A DNA stretch of 64,000 nucleotides. Source: Nicotiana tabacum. Taxonomy: Eukaryota > Streptophyta > Magnoliopsida > Solanales > Solanaceae. The stretch is from contig NC_134093.1 in the NCBI RefSeq assembly GCF_000715075.1, positions 99,804,826 through 99,868,825 on the forward strand, written 5' to 3'. Below are positions 50,962 to 62,968 of the stretch, piece after piece. Positions within the stretch are counted from its first letter, which is position 1, and every line of letters starts with the position of its first letter. The notes beneath the pieces are model-generated. The model was given only the letters and a program-made list of their open reading frames with translations, did no database searches and was not told where the DNA came from. A program made the position numbers and the translations under genes.

Positions 50962-53327
50962 ATGGCCAAAACTTCGAAAATTATACCTTAGAAAGAGAAA
51001 GCTTCTTCTTCACTGTCGTCCGGCGACAAGGCGCAGGTGGAGCCGCCTACCCGTGAGTATGTTCCCGGCCCGTGTACTCTGAAGATCGATTTTAAGGTTG
51101 AGAATCCTTCATCTGTTCCGGGTCGATGTGAACATGTGTCGATGTACATGTGCTCGATAACGGAGGGTCATCTCGAGGCTGTGAGGAAAAACTGCAACTG
51201 GGGTTCCGAGGTTGTGTTGCAAATTCCATCCCCCGAAGAGAGTGTCATCACCCATGTGGAGGGGGTTTTAAGTGTTTACACTTACCCCTTCACGTTGGGT
51301 CCCGTCGACCCGGTGATCATTGATTTTTGCAAAAGATATCAGGTCACCCTAGTCAAATTCATCCCTCTCTATGGCGTATAGTAACTTTACTTCGCTTCTT
51401 CTCTAACAAGGCCGGGGGGCTGGATTTTTCTCTGAATCACCTCATATGATTGTATCGGCCTCAAATTTTTCTAGGACTAATCAGGCTTCATCGTCGAGCA
51501 TCGAAGGCTTTGATGTCGAGAATCGACGAAGACAAGGATCGGGGTTGGATGGGCCGTTATATCCGGGTGAGGACTCGTGACCTCATTCCGGAAGAGAAGA
51601 TGTCGTTCCCCGAGAAATGAAATTTTGACCGTAAGTGGTTCTCATAAGTCGTTGCTTTTCGTACATTTTTTTTTATTTTATCTGATGTCTTTCTCCGATA
51701 TACAGCTGCCCCTTGGATGCCACCCCGACCTCGAGGATTGGGTTCGGAAGTTAGCCTCGACTTCCTCTTATGCCGAACGCGCTTGGCGTGATTTGGAAAA
51801 AGGTATATGGGAGGCCAAGAATCATGGTAAGGGTTACTTCTCGTGTTCTTCGAAATATTTTTTATGCTCCATTCGTTATCGATTTCCTTTCATGCAGGTA
51901 TAACCAAGGATGCCGTTTTGAGGCCTTCGAGTGGTGAAAAAGGAACCAAGTCCCCGGTCCCGGAACCGGGGAAAGATAAGAAGCGAAAAGCTGTCTCTCG
52001 GTCAGAGGACCCCAAGCCCAAAACTCGAAGGGTGAGGAGGAAGGCCATCGCTCTTTCGATGGACTCGGTCCAATGACTGAGAGAAGAAGAAGAAGAAAAA
52101 GATGATGCCTCGGCTTTGGTGATCCGATCTGTGAAAGCTATCGAGGTTGCCAAAGCTTCTAAGCCGATGGCGGATGTACTGGTCAGGGTCGGTTCCGGTA
52201 CCCCGAGTCTCGATCAGAGCGTCCCGAGCGATTCGATTGGGACTATGACAGTGGGTTATTTGCCTTCTCTTCCAACCTTTTCTGAGGAGGCATTAAAGGA
52301 AGCTCGAGAATTGAAGACCCCCGATATGGGCGGAGGCTCTAGTGTAGGGGACCCTTTTCGGAATTGCTTTACTGGAGTCGATGATGCCTCCGACATTGGT
52401 GACGCTTCTCTTCTCCTAGAAGAGGCCCAACGTTTCATTTCTCGGGTAATGATTTTACTGTGCTTGGTTTCTTCGTTCTTTTCCAAACTTGACTTGTGTT
52501 CTTTCCCTACTGTGTAGGCCATTAGTAGGTTTCGAGTCGACCTCAGCCAGTGTGAGGTCGAGCTTCATAAGGTCTCGGGGGAGAGAGATGCCATGCGGCT
52601 TCTTTGCAGCCAAAAGGACGAGGCTATAAAGGACCTTCAAGCAGATTTGGCTAAGGCTCGTGAAGAAGAGGCCGAACTAGATAAGCAGGTGAGCCTCGTT
52701 CTGTTAGAGTATGGGTTTGACTCAACTGTGGAAGTTAACCCTTCGTTATCTCAGCTGCAGCAAAAGGTTGAAAATATCGGGTTACTTCGGGAAGAAGTCG
52801 ATCAAATCAAGGCTGAATGTAATCGGTGGAAGGAGACTATCGACCGCCTGGCTGCGGAAAAAGAAGCCATCTTGGCCAAATTATTATCGGCCGATGTTCA
52901 GTTTCGAAGCGTCAAGCAAAAGGGTTCGGCTCAGGCTAAGAGGATCGAGGAGCTTGCAACACGGCTTGCTGGAGCCAAGGCGGAGGTTGAGTGGTCGAAA
53001 GTCATGGCGGACAAGTCCATTGCCGTGTATCGGGCTGATGCCGAGGCTGCTCAGATAGAGGCACGAGAGGCGGCGGATACTGCCGACACTCGAGCACATT
53101 GGGTTGCTGAACTTGCTAAGTGTCGGTCTCGGAGGGAGACCCTCGAGGAGATACACGCTCGAGGTTTCGACATTGCTGAAGAGATAAAAAAGGCTAAAGA
53201 GCTCGAAGCTAAAGCTGAAGCCTTGGCTTCTGATGGCGATGATGATGATGGTAGCAAGAGCGGATCCGAGAACGGGGGGGATTCCGATAAAGAAGAAACC
53301 GCTCCTGAGGATGAGCAGGAAGCTTAG
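50962..53327 (+). pseudogene. Element C coiled-coil (PF04195-like) protein, decayed
   Basis: Four exons by GT-AG logic: 50962-51630, 51706-51826, 51898-52445 and 52518-53327. It starts MAKTSKIIP and meets a TAG after nine residues. It continues as EPPTREYVPGPCTLKIDF ... VEGVLSVYTYPFTLGPVDP, the conserved N-terminal domain of the family. A one-base deletion near 51350 shifts the frame, and further stops occur at about 51617 (TGA) and 52075 (TGA). The last exon is intact: 244 aa, a long coiled coil (QADLAKAREEEAELDKQ, EAAQIEAREAADTADTRA) ending in an acidic tail (SENGGDSDKEETAPEDEQEA). No nuclease or polymerase motif. Function unknown; presumed gag-like. Confidence 0.7.
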
Positions 53328-53365
53328 TCTATAATCGAGTGAGTGCTTATTCAGATTTGAAGTGA

Positions 53366-54298
53366 TGTAGTCCTTAGGCTTATAAGTCGAGTCAATGATT
53401 TGAGCTCGAAGTAATGTAGCCTGTAGGCGTAATGGTCGAGTGAGTGCTTGCTCGAACGCGAAATGAAAGTAGCCCGTAGGCTTAGTAGTCGAGTGAATGA
53501 TTCGAACTCGAAGTAATGTAGCCCGTAGGCATAATGATCGAGTCAGTGCTTGCTCGAACTCGAAATAAAATAGCCCGTGGGCTTAGTAGTCGAGTGAATG
53601 ATTCGAACCCGAAGTAATATAGCCCGTAGGCATAATGGTCGAGTGAGTGCTTGCTCGAACTCAAAATGAAAGTATCCTGTAGGCTTAGTAGTCGAGTGAA
53701 TGATTCGAACTTGAAGTAATGTAGCCCGTAGGCGTAATGGTCCAGTGAGTGCTTGCTCGAACTCGAAATAAAGTAGCCCGTGGGCTTAGTAGTCGAGTGA
53801 ATAATTCGAACTCGAAGTGATGTAGCCCGTAGGCGTAATGGTCAAGTGAGTGCTTGCTCGAACTAGAAATAAAGTAGCATGTGGGCTTAGTAGTCGAGTG
53901 AATGATTCGAACTCGAAGTAATGTAGCCCGTAGGCGTAATGGTCGAGTGAGTGCTTTCTCGAACTCGAAATAAAGTAGCCCGTGGGCTTAGTAGTCAAGT
54001 GAATAATTCGAACTCGAAGTGATGTAGCCCGTAGGCGTAATGGTCAAGTGAGTGCTTGCTCGAACTAGAAATAAAGTAGTATGTGGGCTTAGTAGTCGAG
54101 TGAATGATTTGAACTCGGGATAAAGTGGCTCGTAGGTATAATGGTCGAGTGAGTGCTTGCTCGAACTCGAAATGAAAGTAGCATGTAGGCTTAGTAGTCG
54201 AGTGAATGATTCAAACCCGAAGTAATGTAGCCTGTAGGCGTAATGGTCGAGTGAATGCTTCCTCGAACTCGAAATAAAGTAGCATGTGGGCTTAGCAG
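53366..54298 (+). repeat. Alternating ~50-bp tandem repeats, about 18 half-units
   Basis: Two related half-units alternate. Type 1 is GTAGCCCGTAGGCGTAATGG plus TCGAGTGAGTGCTTGCTCGA; type 2 is GTAGCCCGTGGGCTTAGTAG plus TCGAGTGAATGATTCGAACT. Together they form a ~102-bp higher-order unit repeated about nine times. They follow the stop codon of the element C gene directly. Confidence 0.92.
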
Positions 54299-54775
54299 TC
54301 GAATTTATCTTAACTCTGTTTGTGTAATAAATCTCCAAATAGAGGAATCTTTCTTGGATATAAGATGTCGGTAAAGAGGAGAACTTTCTTTGCAAGTCAC
54401 TATACATGTGTTCATGTTTCGCGCCTGGGTTCGGGCCAACTACATGAGCATGGTTCGTTTTGATCATTTGGCTCTTACAACGTTTCCTATAGGAACCCCG
54501 TTGTTGCGAAATAACTTTCTTGCATCAGAACTTGATATATTTGAAGGCTAATACCTCCCCCCCCCCAGTATTCGAGGTCGATTGTAAAGAGGCCTCGGAT
54601 ACTGTTGTAAGTGCAGCATATCTTTGTTGCCTCGTTAAAAACCCTGTCGAAAAACCCAATTGGGATAAAACTGGTCTAAGAAAAAAAGAGTGCAACGCGT
54701 GCTTTAAGATCTATGGCGAAGGATCCATCTTATCTCTTGCTCGGACTTCTGCACGGGTCAGTTTTGAAATGTAAA
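54299..54775 (+). other. 3' tail of element C
   Basis: Contains a ten-C run (about 54560-54569) and the segment GTTGCCTCGTTAAAAACC plus CCAATTGGGATAAAACTGG. I recognise that segment as a frequent Solanaceae repeat end. No gene. It is interrupted at 54776 by the LTR of element D. Confidence 0.55.
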
Positions 54776-57735
54776 TGTCACGCCCCGAAATTTCCTACTT
54801 CGGACCGTGATGGCGCCTAACATTTCATTAGCTAGGCAAGCCAACGTTAAAATAATATTAACAAATTTTTAAATTATTAATAATCAAGAAAACAAAGCGG
54901 AAGCAAAGTTTAAAATATGGTGAAATAATCCATAAAATAACAGTGTCTAAATACCATCCAAGAATTGGTGTCACAAGTGCACGAGCTTCTAGAATAAATA
55001 CAAATAAAGGTCTGAATAAAATAAAGTTGTCTGAAAATACACACATAGCTAAAGTAAAATAGACGGGGACTTCAGAACTGCGGACGCCATGCAGTTATAC
55101 CTCAAGTCTCCTTCGAATAGCTGAAATCCGAGCAAGTCTATGGCACGCCGATGAGACCAGCTCCGAATTCTGCACAAGAAGTGCAGAGTGTAGTATCAAT
55201 ACAACCGACCCCATGTACTGGTAAGTGCTGAGCCTAACCTCGACGAAGTAGTGACGAGGCTAAGGCGGTTCACTTACATTAACCTGTACGCAATATTAAT
55301 AACAACCACAAATAATAGAAATAAATCAGATAACTCATTTATAATAATTGAAGCCAACCCAGCAGTCATAATCCATTATTATTTCAACCAATTCTATTGC
55401 AGCGAGCAACCCGCTCTCACAATATATCCACATTCAATTCTGTTGCAGCGTGCAACCCGCTCTCTCAATATTTTCCTTTTAATCAAGTCTGTCATATATT
55501 TATTTCAATCAAGTATATATATAGACTTTTAAATAAGTCTATTGCGGCGTGCAATCCGATCCCCCAATATTGACTTTTAATAAGTCTGTTGCGGTGTGCA
55601 ACCCGATCCCCCAATATTGACTTTTCAATAAGTCTATTGCGGCGTGCAATCTGATCCCCCAATATTGACTTTTAATAAGTCTGTTGCGGCGTGCAACCCG
55701 ATCCTCCAATATTAACTTTTAATAAGTCTGTTGGGCGTGCAACCCGATCTCCAATATTAACTTTTAATAAGTCTGTTGCGGCGTGCAACCCGGTCCTTCA
55801 ATATATCCATTTCAATCAATTCGCATAGAAGAAATTTTCCCAATAAATGCAACAATTAATATAAAATTATAAGACAACAAGTATACAACAATTATGATTT
55901 AATTAAGAAAACAAACAATGACAAATAGCAAAGTATTATAGAAATCAGGGAGAAAATAGGCAGTTTAATATTTAATATGTTAAATGTCAAATAACAATTA
56001 AAACACATAATTCAAATAGCATGTAACAATTAATGCAAGAATTCAAAAATTAATATTTGACAAAGAATAAGAGAGAAATAATTATTATAATAAATAATTT
56101 ATGATTAAAACAATTTATGATTTTTCAAGTAATCAGGCAAACAATTAATTTGACGGCGTATAGACACTCGTCACCTCGCCTATGCGTCGTTCACATGCAA
56201 TTCACATAACAAATAATTTAAGGGTTCTATTTCATCAAGTCAAGGTTAACCCCGACACTTACCTCGCTTTGCAAATTCCAATCAATTATTCAACCACAAC
56301 TTTTACTTTAAAATTTGCCTCCGAAAGCTTCAAATCTATTCACAAACAATTCAATATATTCAATACTAATCATAGGAATTAATTCCATATGAATTTACAC
56401 ATTTTCCGGATAAAAATCCGAAATTCATTAAAATATTCGACAGTGGGGCCCACGTCTCAAATCCCGGAAAAACTCGCTAAATTCGAACACCCGTTCCGAT
56501 ACGAGTTCAACTATACAAAATTTGTCCAATTCCGATATCAAATGGACCTTCAAATCTTAATTTTTCGTTTTTGGAAAGTTTTACAAAAATTTCAATTTCT
56601 TCCATCTAAATCCTAAATAAATGATGAATATAGACATGGATTTGTGAAATATAATCACTTTTGGTTAAAGAACACTTACCCAATTCAAAGTCGTGAAAAT
56701 CCCCCTTGAAATCGCCCAAATCCGAGACTTGAAACTCAAAAATGAGTAAAAATTGCGACTTCCAAATTTATGGGCTCTGTCCAGTCATTTTGGCATCTGC
56801 GGACAAAAGTTCCGCATTTGCGGACTCGCATTTGCGAGACAAAGCTCGCATTAGCGATGCCAGGCTGCTAGGTAAAGTTCTGCATCTGCGGACACTCCTG
56901 TCGCACCTGCGACATCCGCTTCTGCGCAAAATGGCCGCACCTGCGAAGACCCCAGGCCAGCCCAGTCTCGCATCTGCGATGGAAGGCTCGCTTCTACGAG
57001 CTCGCACCTGCGGTCAAAAATCTGCAGGTGCGATTACAAGAGAACCCAAAATTTCATATTTTGCCTAAGTCCAATTCTTGTTCCGATTTCAATTCAAATC
57101 ACACTCGGGGTACTCGCCCCGTCCGAATATACCAACAAGTCCCGTAACATAATACGGACTGACTCGGGGTCTAAAATCACGTCAAATAACACTGAAATTA
57201 CAATTCACACCCCGATTCAAACTTTGAGTTTTAAACTTTCAATTTTCAAATCTCGTGCCAAAATATATTAAATGAATCCGGAATGACTTCAAATTTTGCA
57301 CGCAAGTCATAAATGATATAACGGAGCTGTTCAAATTTCCATAATCGAATTCCGGCTTCGATATCAAAAAGTTAACCTCGGGGTGAAACTTGGAAATCTT
57401 AAGCCTTTAAATTACTAGTTTTCATTAAATGGTCATAACTTGAGCTAGGGACCTCCAAATTAAATTTCGGGCATACGCCTAAGTCCCAAATCACGATACG
57501 GAGCTACTGGAACTGTCAAAACACTGATCCCGGTCCGTTTGCTTAAAATGTTGATCAAAGTCAACTCAATTGAGTTTTAAGGCTCTATTTCACATTTTAA
57601 TCCATTTTTCACATGAAACTTTCCGGAAAATTATACGGACTGCGCACGCAAGTCGAGAAATGATAAATGGTGCTTTTCGAGGTCTTAGAATACAGAATTA
57701 CTTATTAAATTTAAAGATAACATTTTGGGTCATCA
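54776..57735 (-). repeat. 3' LTR of element D (2.96 kb)
   Basis: On the minus strand it starts TGATGACCCAAAATG at 57735 and ends GGGGCGTGACA at 54776. It contains the 47-bp repeats at 55538-55805. A CpG-rich stretch at 56780-57030 is made of scrambled GCATCTGCGGAC / TCGCATTTGCGA units. ORFs across these repeats are not genes. Confidence 0.9.
55538..55805. repeat. ~47-bp tandem repeat in the 3' LTR, 6 copies
   Basis: Units start GTCT[A/G]TTGCGGCGTGCAA at 55538, 55584, 55632, 55679, 55726 and 55771. Two diverged copies precede them at about 55395-55470. The other LTR has three copies at 63487-63617. Confidence 0.92.
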
Positions 57736-57755
57736 CATTCTCCACCTCTAAAACA
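57736..57755 (-). other. Polypurine tract of element D
   Basis: Minus strand TTAGAGGTGGAGAATG directly abuts the 3' LTR start TGATGACCC. It overlaps the end of the pol frame. Confidence 0.75.
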
Positions 57756-60700
57756 ACGTTCGTCCTCGAACGGAGTTAGAAAAAGTACCTGAGCTAGAGA
57801 AAAGGTGTGGATATTTACTCCGCATGTCCGACTCGGACTCCCAAGTAGATGCCTCTACCGGCTGACCTCTCCATTGCACCTGAACTGAAGGATAACTCTT
57901 AGACCTCAACTGTCAGACCTGCCGGCCTAGAATAGCCACCGGCTCCTCCTCGTAAGTCAAATCTTTATCCAATTGGACTGAGCTGAAATATAACACATGG
58001 GACGGATCACCATGATATTTTTGGAGCATAGACACATGGAACACCGGATGAATTGCTGATAAAATAGGTGGTAATGCAAGCCTGTAGGCTACTTCCCCTA
58101 CCCTTTCAAGAATTTCAAAGGGTCCGATATACCTAGGGCTCAACTTGCCCTTCTTTCCGAACCTCATTACACCTTTCATAAGTGAAACTCGGAGCAATAT
58201 TCTTTCTCCAACCATGAATGTAATATCACGAACTTTACGGTCGGCATAACTCTTTTGTCTAAACTGAGCTGTGCGAAGTCGAACTTGAATAATTTTGACC
58301 TTATCCAAGGCATCCTGTACCAAATCGGTACCTAACAACTAAGCCTCTCCCGGTTCAAACCAACCAACTGACGATCGTCATCGCCTTCTGTATAATGCCT
58401 CAAATGGAGCCATCTGAATGCTCGAGTGGTAGTTATTATTATAAGCAAACTCCGCAAGTGGCAAGAAATGATCCCAAGAAACTCCAAAGTCTATAACACA
58501 AGCGCGGAGCATATTTTCCAATATCTGAATAGTGCGCTTTGACTATCCATCTGTCTGTGGATGGAATGTCGTACTCAACTCCACCCGCCTACCTAACTCA
58601 TGCTGTACAGCCCTCCAAAAATGTGAGGTAAACTGCGTACCTTGATCTGAAATAATAGGCACGGGCACACCGTGAAAGCGGACAATCTCATGAATGTAAA
58701 TTTCAGCTAACCTCTCTGAAGAATAGGTAACTGCCAGTGGAATGAAATGTGCTGACTTGGTCAACCTGTCCACAATGACCTAAACTGCGTCAAATCTTCT
58801 TTGAGTCCGTGGGAGCCCAACAACAAAATCCATAGTGATATGCTCCCACTTCCACTTAGGAATTTCTAACTTCTGAAGCAAACCACCAGGTCTCTGATGC
58901 TCGTACTTAACTTGCAGACAATTTAGACACCGAGCTACATATGCAACTATATCCTTTTTCATTCTCCTCCACAAATAATGTTGCCGCAAATCTTGATACA
59001 TTTTGGCGGTACCTGGATGAATAGAATACCTAGAACTGTGTGCCTATTCAAGAATTAATTCACGAAGCCCATCCACATTAGGCACACAAATACAGCCCTG
59101 CATTCGTAGAACTCCATATTCCCCTACATTAACCTGCTTGGCATCACCGTGTCGCGATGTGTTGTTAAGGAGAAGTAAATGAGGATCATCATACTGCCTC
59201 TCTTTGATGCGCTCATATAAAGAAGACCGAGCGACTGTGCAAGCTAGAACCCGACTGGGTTCTGAAACATCTAACCTCACGAACTGATTAGCCAAAGTCT
59301 GAACATCTGTAGCTAATGGCCTCTCACCAACCGGAATATACGCAAGACTGCCCATACTCACAGTCTTTCTACTTAAGGCATAGGCCACCACATTGGCCTT
59401 TCCGGGGTGATACAAAATGGTGGTATCTTAGTCTTTCAACAACTCCAACCATCTCTTCTGCCTCAAATTAAGATCTTTTTATTTGAACAGATACTGAAGG
59501 CGGCGATGATCAGTAAATACCTCACACGAGACACCGTAGAGGTAATACCTCCAAATCTTTAGCGCATGAACAATGGCTGCCAATTCTAAATCATGAACAG
59601 GATAATTCTTCTCGTGAACTTTCAACTGCCGCGACGCATATGCAATTACATTGCCATCTTGCATTAATACTGCACCAAGCCTAATGTGAGATGCGTCACA
59701 ATATACCATATACGATCCTGAACCTGTGGGTAATACCAACACTGGCGCCGTAGTCAAAGCGGTCTTGAGCTTCTGAAAGCTCAACTCACACTCGTCTGAC
59801 CATCTGAATGGGACACCTTTCAGGGTCAATCTGGTCAATGGGCTTGCTATAGATGAAAAACCTTCCACGAACCGACGATAATAACCTGTTAAACCCAGGA
59901 AACTCCGGATCTCTGTAACTGAAGTAGGTCTAGGCCAATTTTGAACAGCCTCAATCTTCTTGGGATCCACCTTTATGCCTTCTGCCGATACAACATGCCC
60001 CAAAAAGGCAACTGAGTCTAACCAAAACTCACATTTTGAAAACTTGGCATATAACTGATTATTCTTCAAAGTGTGAAGTACACTTCGAAGGTGTTGCTCA
60101 TGCTCCTCTCTACTGCTGGAGTAAATTAAGATATCATCAATGAATATAACCACAAAAGAGTCCAGATAAGGCTTGAACATCCAATTTATCAAATCCATAA
60201 ATGCTGCTGGGGCATTTGTCAACCCAAATGACATCACTAGGAATTCATAATGCCCATACGGAGTTCGAAAAGCTATTTAGGGACATCAGATGCCCTAATA
60301 TTCAACTGATGGTAACCAGACCTCAAATCGATATTCGAAAATATCTTGGCACCCTGAAGCTAATCAAATAAGTCGTCAATTCTTGGCAGCAGATGTTTGT
60401 TTTTGATAGTGGCCTTGTTCAACTGCCGATAGTCTATACACATCCGCATAGAGCCATCTTTCTTCTTTACAAATAATACTGGTGCACCCCAGGGCGAGAC
60501 ACTGGGTCTAATGAATCCCTGATCAAGCAAATCTTGTAACTGCTCTTTCAATTCTTTCAACTCCGGTGGGGCCATACGGTACGGTGGAATAGAAATGGGC
60601 TGAGTGCCCAGAGCCAAATCAATACAGAAATCAATATCTCTGTCGGGTGGCATCCCCGGCAGATCTGCAGGAAATACTTCTGGAAATTCACGAACAACTG

Positions 60701-62767
60701 GTACTGAGTCAATAGAAGGAACATCCGCACTGGGATCGCGAATATAAGCCAAATAGGCTAGACACCCTTTCTCTACCATATGCCGAGCTTTCAAATAAGA
60801 AATAACCCTACTGGCACAATGACCGGGAGTTCCTTTCCACTCTAACCGAGGTAACCCCGGCATAGCTAGGGTCACTGTCTTGGCATGATAATCCACTATA
60901 GCATGATAAGGGGACAGCCAATCCATACCCAAGATGATATCAAAATCTACCATATCAAGAAGTAGAAGATCCACACTAATCCCATGATTACCAATAGTAA
61001 CCACCCACGAACGATAGACATGATCTACCACAACAGAGTCTCCCACCGGTGTAGATACACATACAGAAGCACTCAGAAAATCACAAGGCACAACCAAATA
61101 TGAAGCAAAATAGGAGGACACATAGGAATAAGTAGATCCTGGATCAAATAGAACTAAAGCATCTCTATGGCAAACTGGAATAATACATGTGATCACAGCA
61201 TGAGATGACTCGGCCTCAGGCCTAGCTGGAAAAGCATAAAATCGGGGCTGGGCCCCACCACTCTGAACTGCGTCCCTGGGACGACCTCTAACTGGCTGAC
61301 CTCCACCTCTAACGGTCTAATCTCCACCTCTAGTTGCCTGACCCCTACCTTTAGCTGGCTGAGCAGGCGGTGAAGCAACCGGTGTCGGTATTATGGCACG
61401 AGAATCTTGCTGAGATCTGTTACTCGCCAATCTAGGGCAATACCTCCTGATGTGACCAATGTTCCCACACTCATAACGCCCATCCTGATGTCGTGGATGC
61501 TGAAGCTAACCCAGATGGGCCGGATAACCACTGTAGTAACTCTGGAGTAGTGCTGCACTGATAGGAGCTCAATGTGCACTGAATACTGGCTGTCTAGAGT
61601 AAGGCATAATAGGACCGTGACTCCCTGAAACACCGGGAGATACATGAAGTGCTGAATGAAACGGTCTGGGAGGATGACCCCTACCAAAATTACCCTGCCT
61701 CCAGACGAGACACCACTAAAACCACCGAACTGACGAGGCCTCTTATCAGACCTCTGCCCTCTCTCCTGTGCAAGAACCATCTCGATCCTCCTGGCGACAT
61801 TAGCATCTGCTTGAAAAGAAATTTCACTACCGATCTCTTTGGCCATTTGAAGCCTGATATGGTGAGTGAGTCCCTCAATAAACCTCCTCACTCTCTATCC
61901 CTCAATAGGTAGTAAAAGGAGAGCATGATGGGCCAAATCCACAAAACGGGACTCATACTGAGTAATAATCATACTGCCCTACTGTAAACGCTCAAATTGC
62001 TTGCGGAATTCCTCTCTCAGTGTGATAGGGAGGAACTTCTCCAGAAATAGCTGAGAGAACTGCTTCCAGGTAAGTGCAGGTGATCCGACTGGTCGGGTCA
62101 ATGTATAATCTCTCCACCACCTCTTGGCGGAACCCGTCATCTGAAACACAGCAAAATCAACCCCATTAGTCTCAACTATACCCATGTTCCGCAGTATCTC
62201 ATGGCAGCGTTCAAGATAATCATGTGGGTCCTCAGAAGGTGTACTACTGAAGTGAACTAGAAAGAGCTTGGTAAACTTATCCAGTCTTAATAAGGCCTCA
62301 AAAGACATGGAGGGCCTATCACTGGTCTGTGCCGCAACAACTGGCTGAACTACCCCAACTGGCGGGGCTGCTGGAGCCTGAGTCTAGGGAGCCATCTGCT
62401 CCGGAGCAGGAGTAGTGGGAGTTTGTGCTCCTCCCACAGCTTGTGAGACGGCTAGTGCCACTGGAAATGTACCATTCTGGGCCACACCCTCCATAAGACT
62501 CACCAATCGGACTAGAGCATCCTAAAGAACTGGAGTGGCTATGAATCCTTCCGGGACCGGAACTGGTCCAACTGGTACATTCTGAACTGGGACCTCCTCC
62601 TGAAGGTCTACCTGAGGTTCTACAACAGGTGCAGCTGCTCGAGCTCTAGACTGGGCTCTACCTCGGCCTCTAGCACGACCTCGGCCTCGACCTCTACCCC
62701 TGGCCATAGTTGCCACCGGGGGTTCTGGTCCCTGTCCATCGGTAGAGGTATTACGTGTTCTCACCAT
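57748..62767 (-). pseudogene. Element D gag-pol polyprotein with chromodomain, heavily mutated
   Basis: The start MVRTRNTSTDGQGPEPP is at 62767. An Arg/Gly/Ala-rich segment leads to the retrotransposon gag domain (about 62308-61979) and a zinc-knuckle region (about 61480-61430). Protease has [13 protein letters not shown] (about 61150). The RT catalytic box [14 protein letters not shown] is at about 60150-60110, RNase H covers about 59700-59400, and integrase zinc finger and core cover about 59000-58400. GPY/F-type sequence and a chromodomain (QVQWRGQPVEASTWE, about 57875-57835) finish the frame at 57748-57750. Stops or shifts occur near 60357 (TAG), 60275 (frameshift), 59430, 59043, 58783 (TAG), 58543 (TAG), 58380 and 57910 (TGA). 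The integrase catalytic Glu after the stop at about 58543 is Lys. Non-functional. Confidence 0.9.
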
Positions 62768-62952
62768 CTGCGAGAGAATAAGAGTAGAACGGTTCAATCA
62801 TTGATGATAGAATAAAATCGCACGACAGAATAAGAAAGAAGTGATATTGTTCCTAAACTTCATAGCCTCTGAGAGATAAGTACAAACGTCTCCGTACCGA
62901 TCCTTCAGACTCTATTAAGCTTGCTCGTGACTCGTGAGACCTATGTAACCTA

Positions 62953-62968
62953 GTGCTTTGATACCAAC
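62953..62968 (-). other. Primer-binding site of element D (tRNA-iMet)
   Basis: Minus strand GTTGGTATCAAAGCAC immediately follows the 5' LTR end TGACA. It differs from the standard TGGTATCAGAGC by one G-to-A change. Confidence 0.82.

Larger units (their letters stand above)
49991..54775 (+). mobile_element. Non-autonomous LTR-type element with coiled-coil ORF (element C)
   Basis: A leader or LTR-like region (49991-50961), a spliced coiled-coil protein gene (50962-53327), a long tandem array (53366-54298) and a tail (54299-54775) cut by element D. The protein resembles the family catalogued as putative gypsy-type transposon protein (PF04195-like), common in Solanaceae. No pol is present. LTR boundaries are not proven: TGTGATACCC at 49991 is a guess at the left end, and a right LTR was not found. 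Confidence 0.6.

Noticed and set aside
56742..57068. 108-aa frame in the chromovirus LTR
   Set aside because: Arises from the CpG-rich LTR repeat units.
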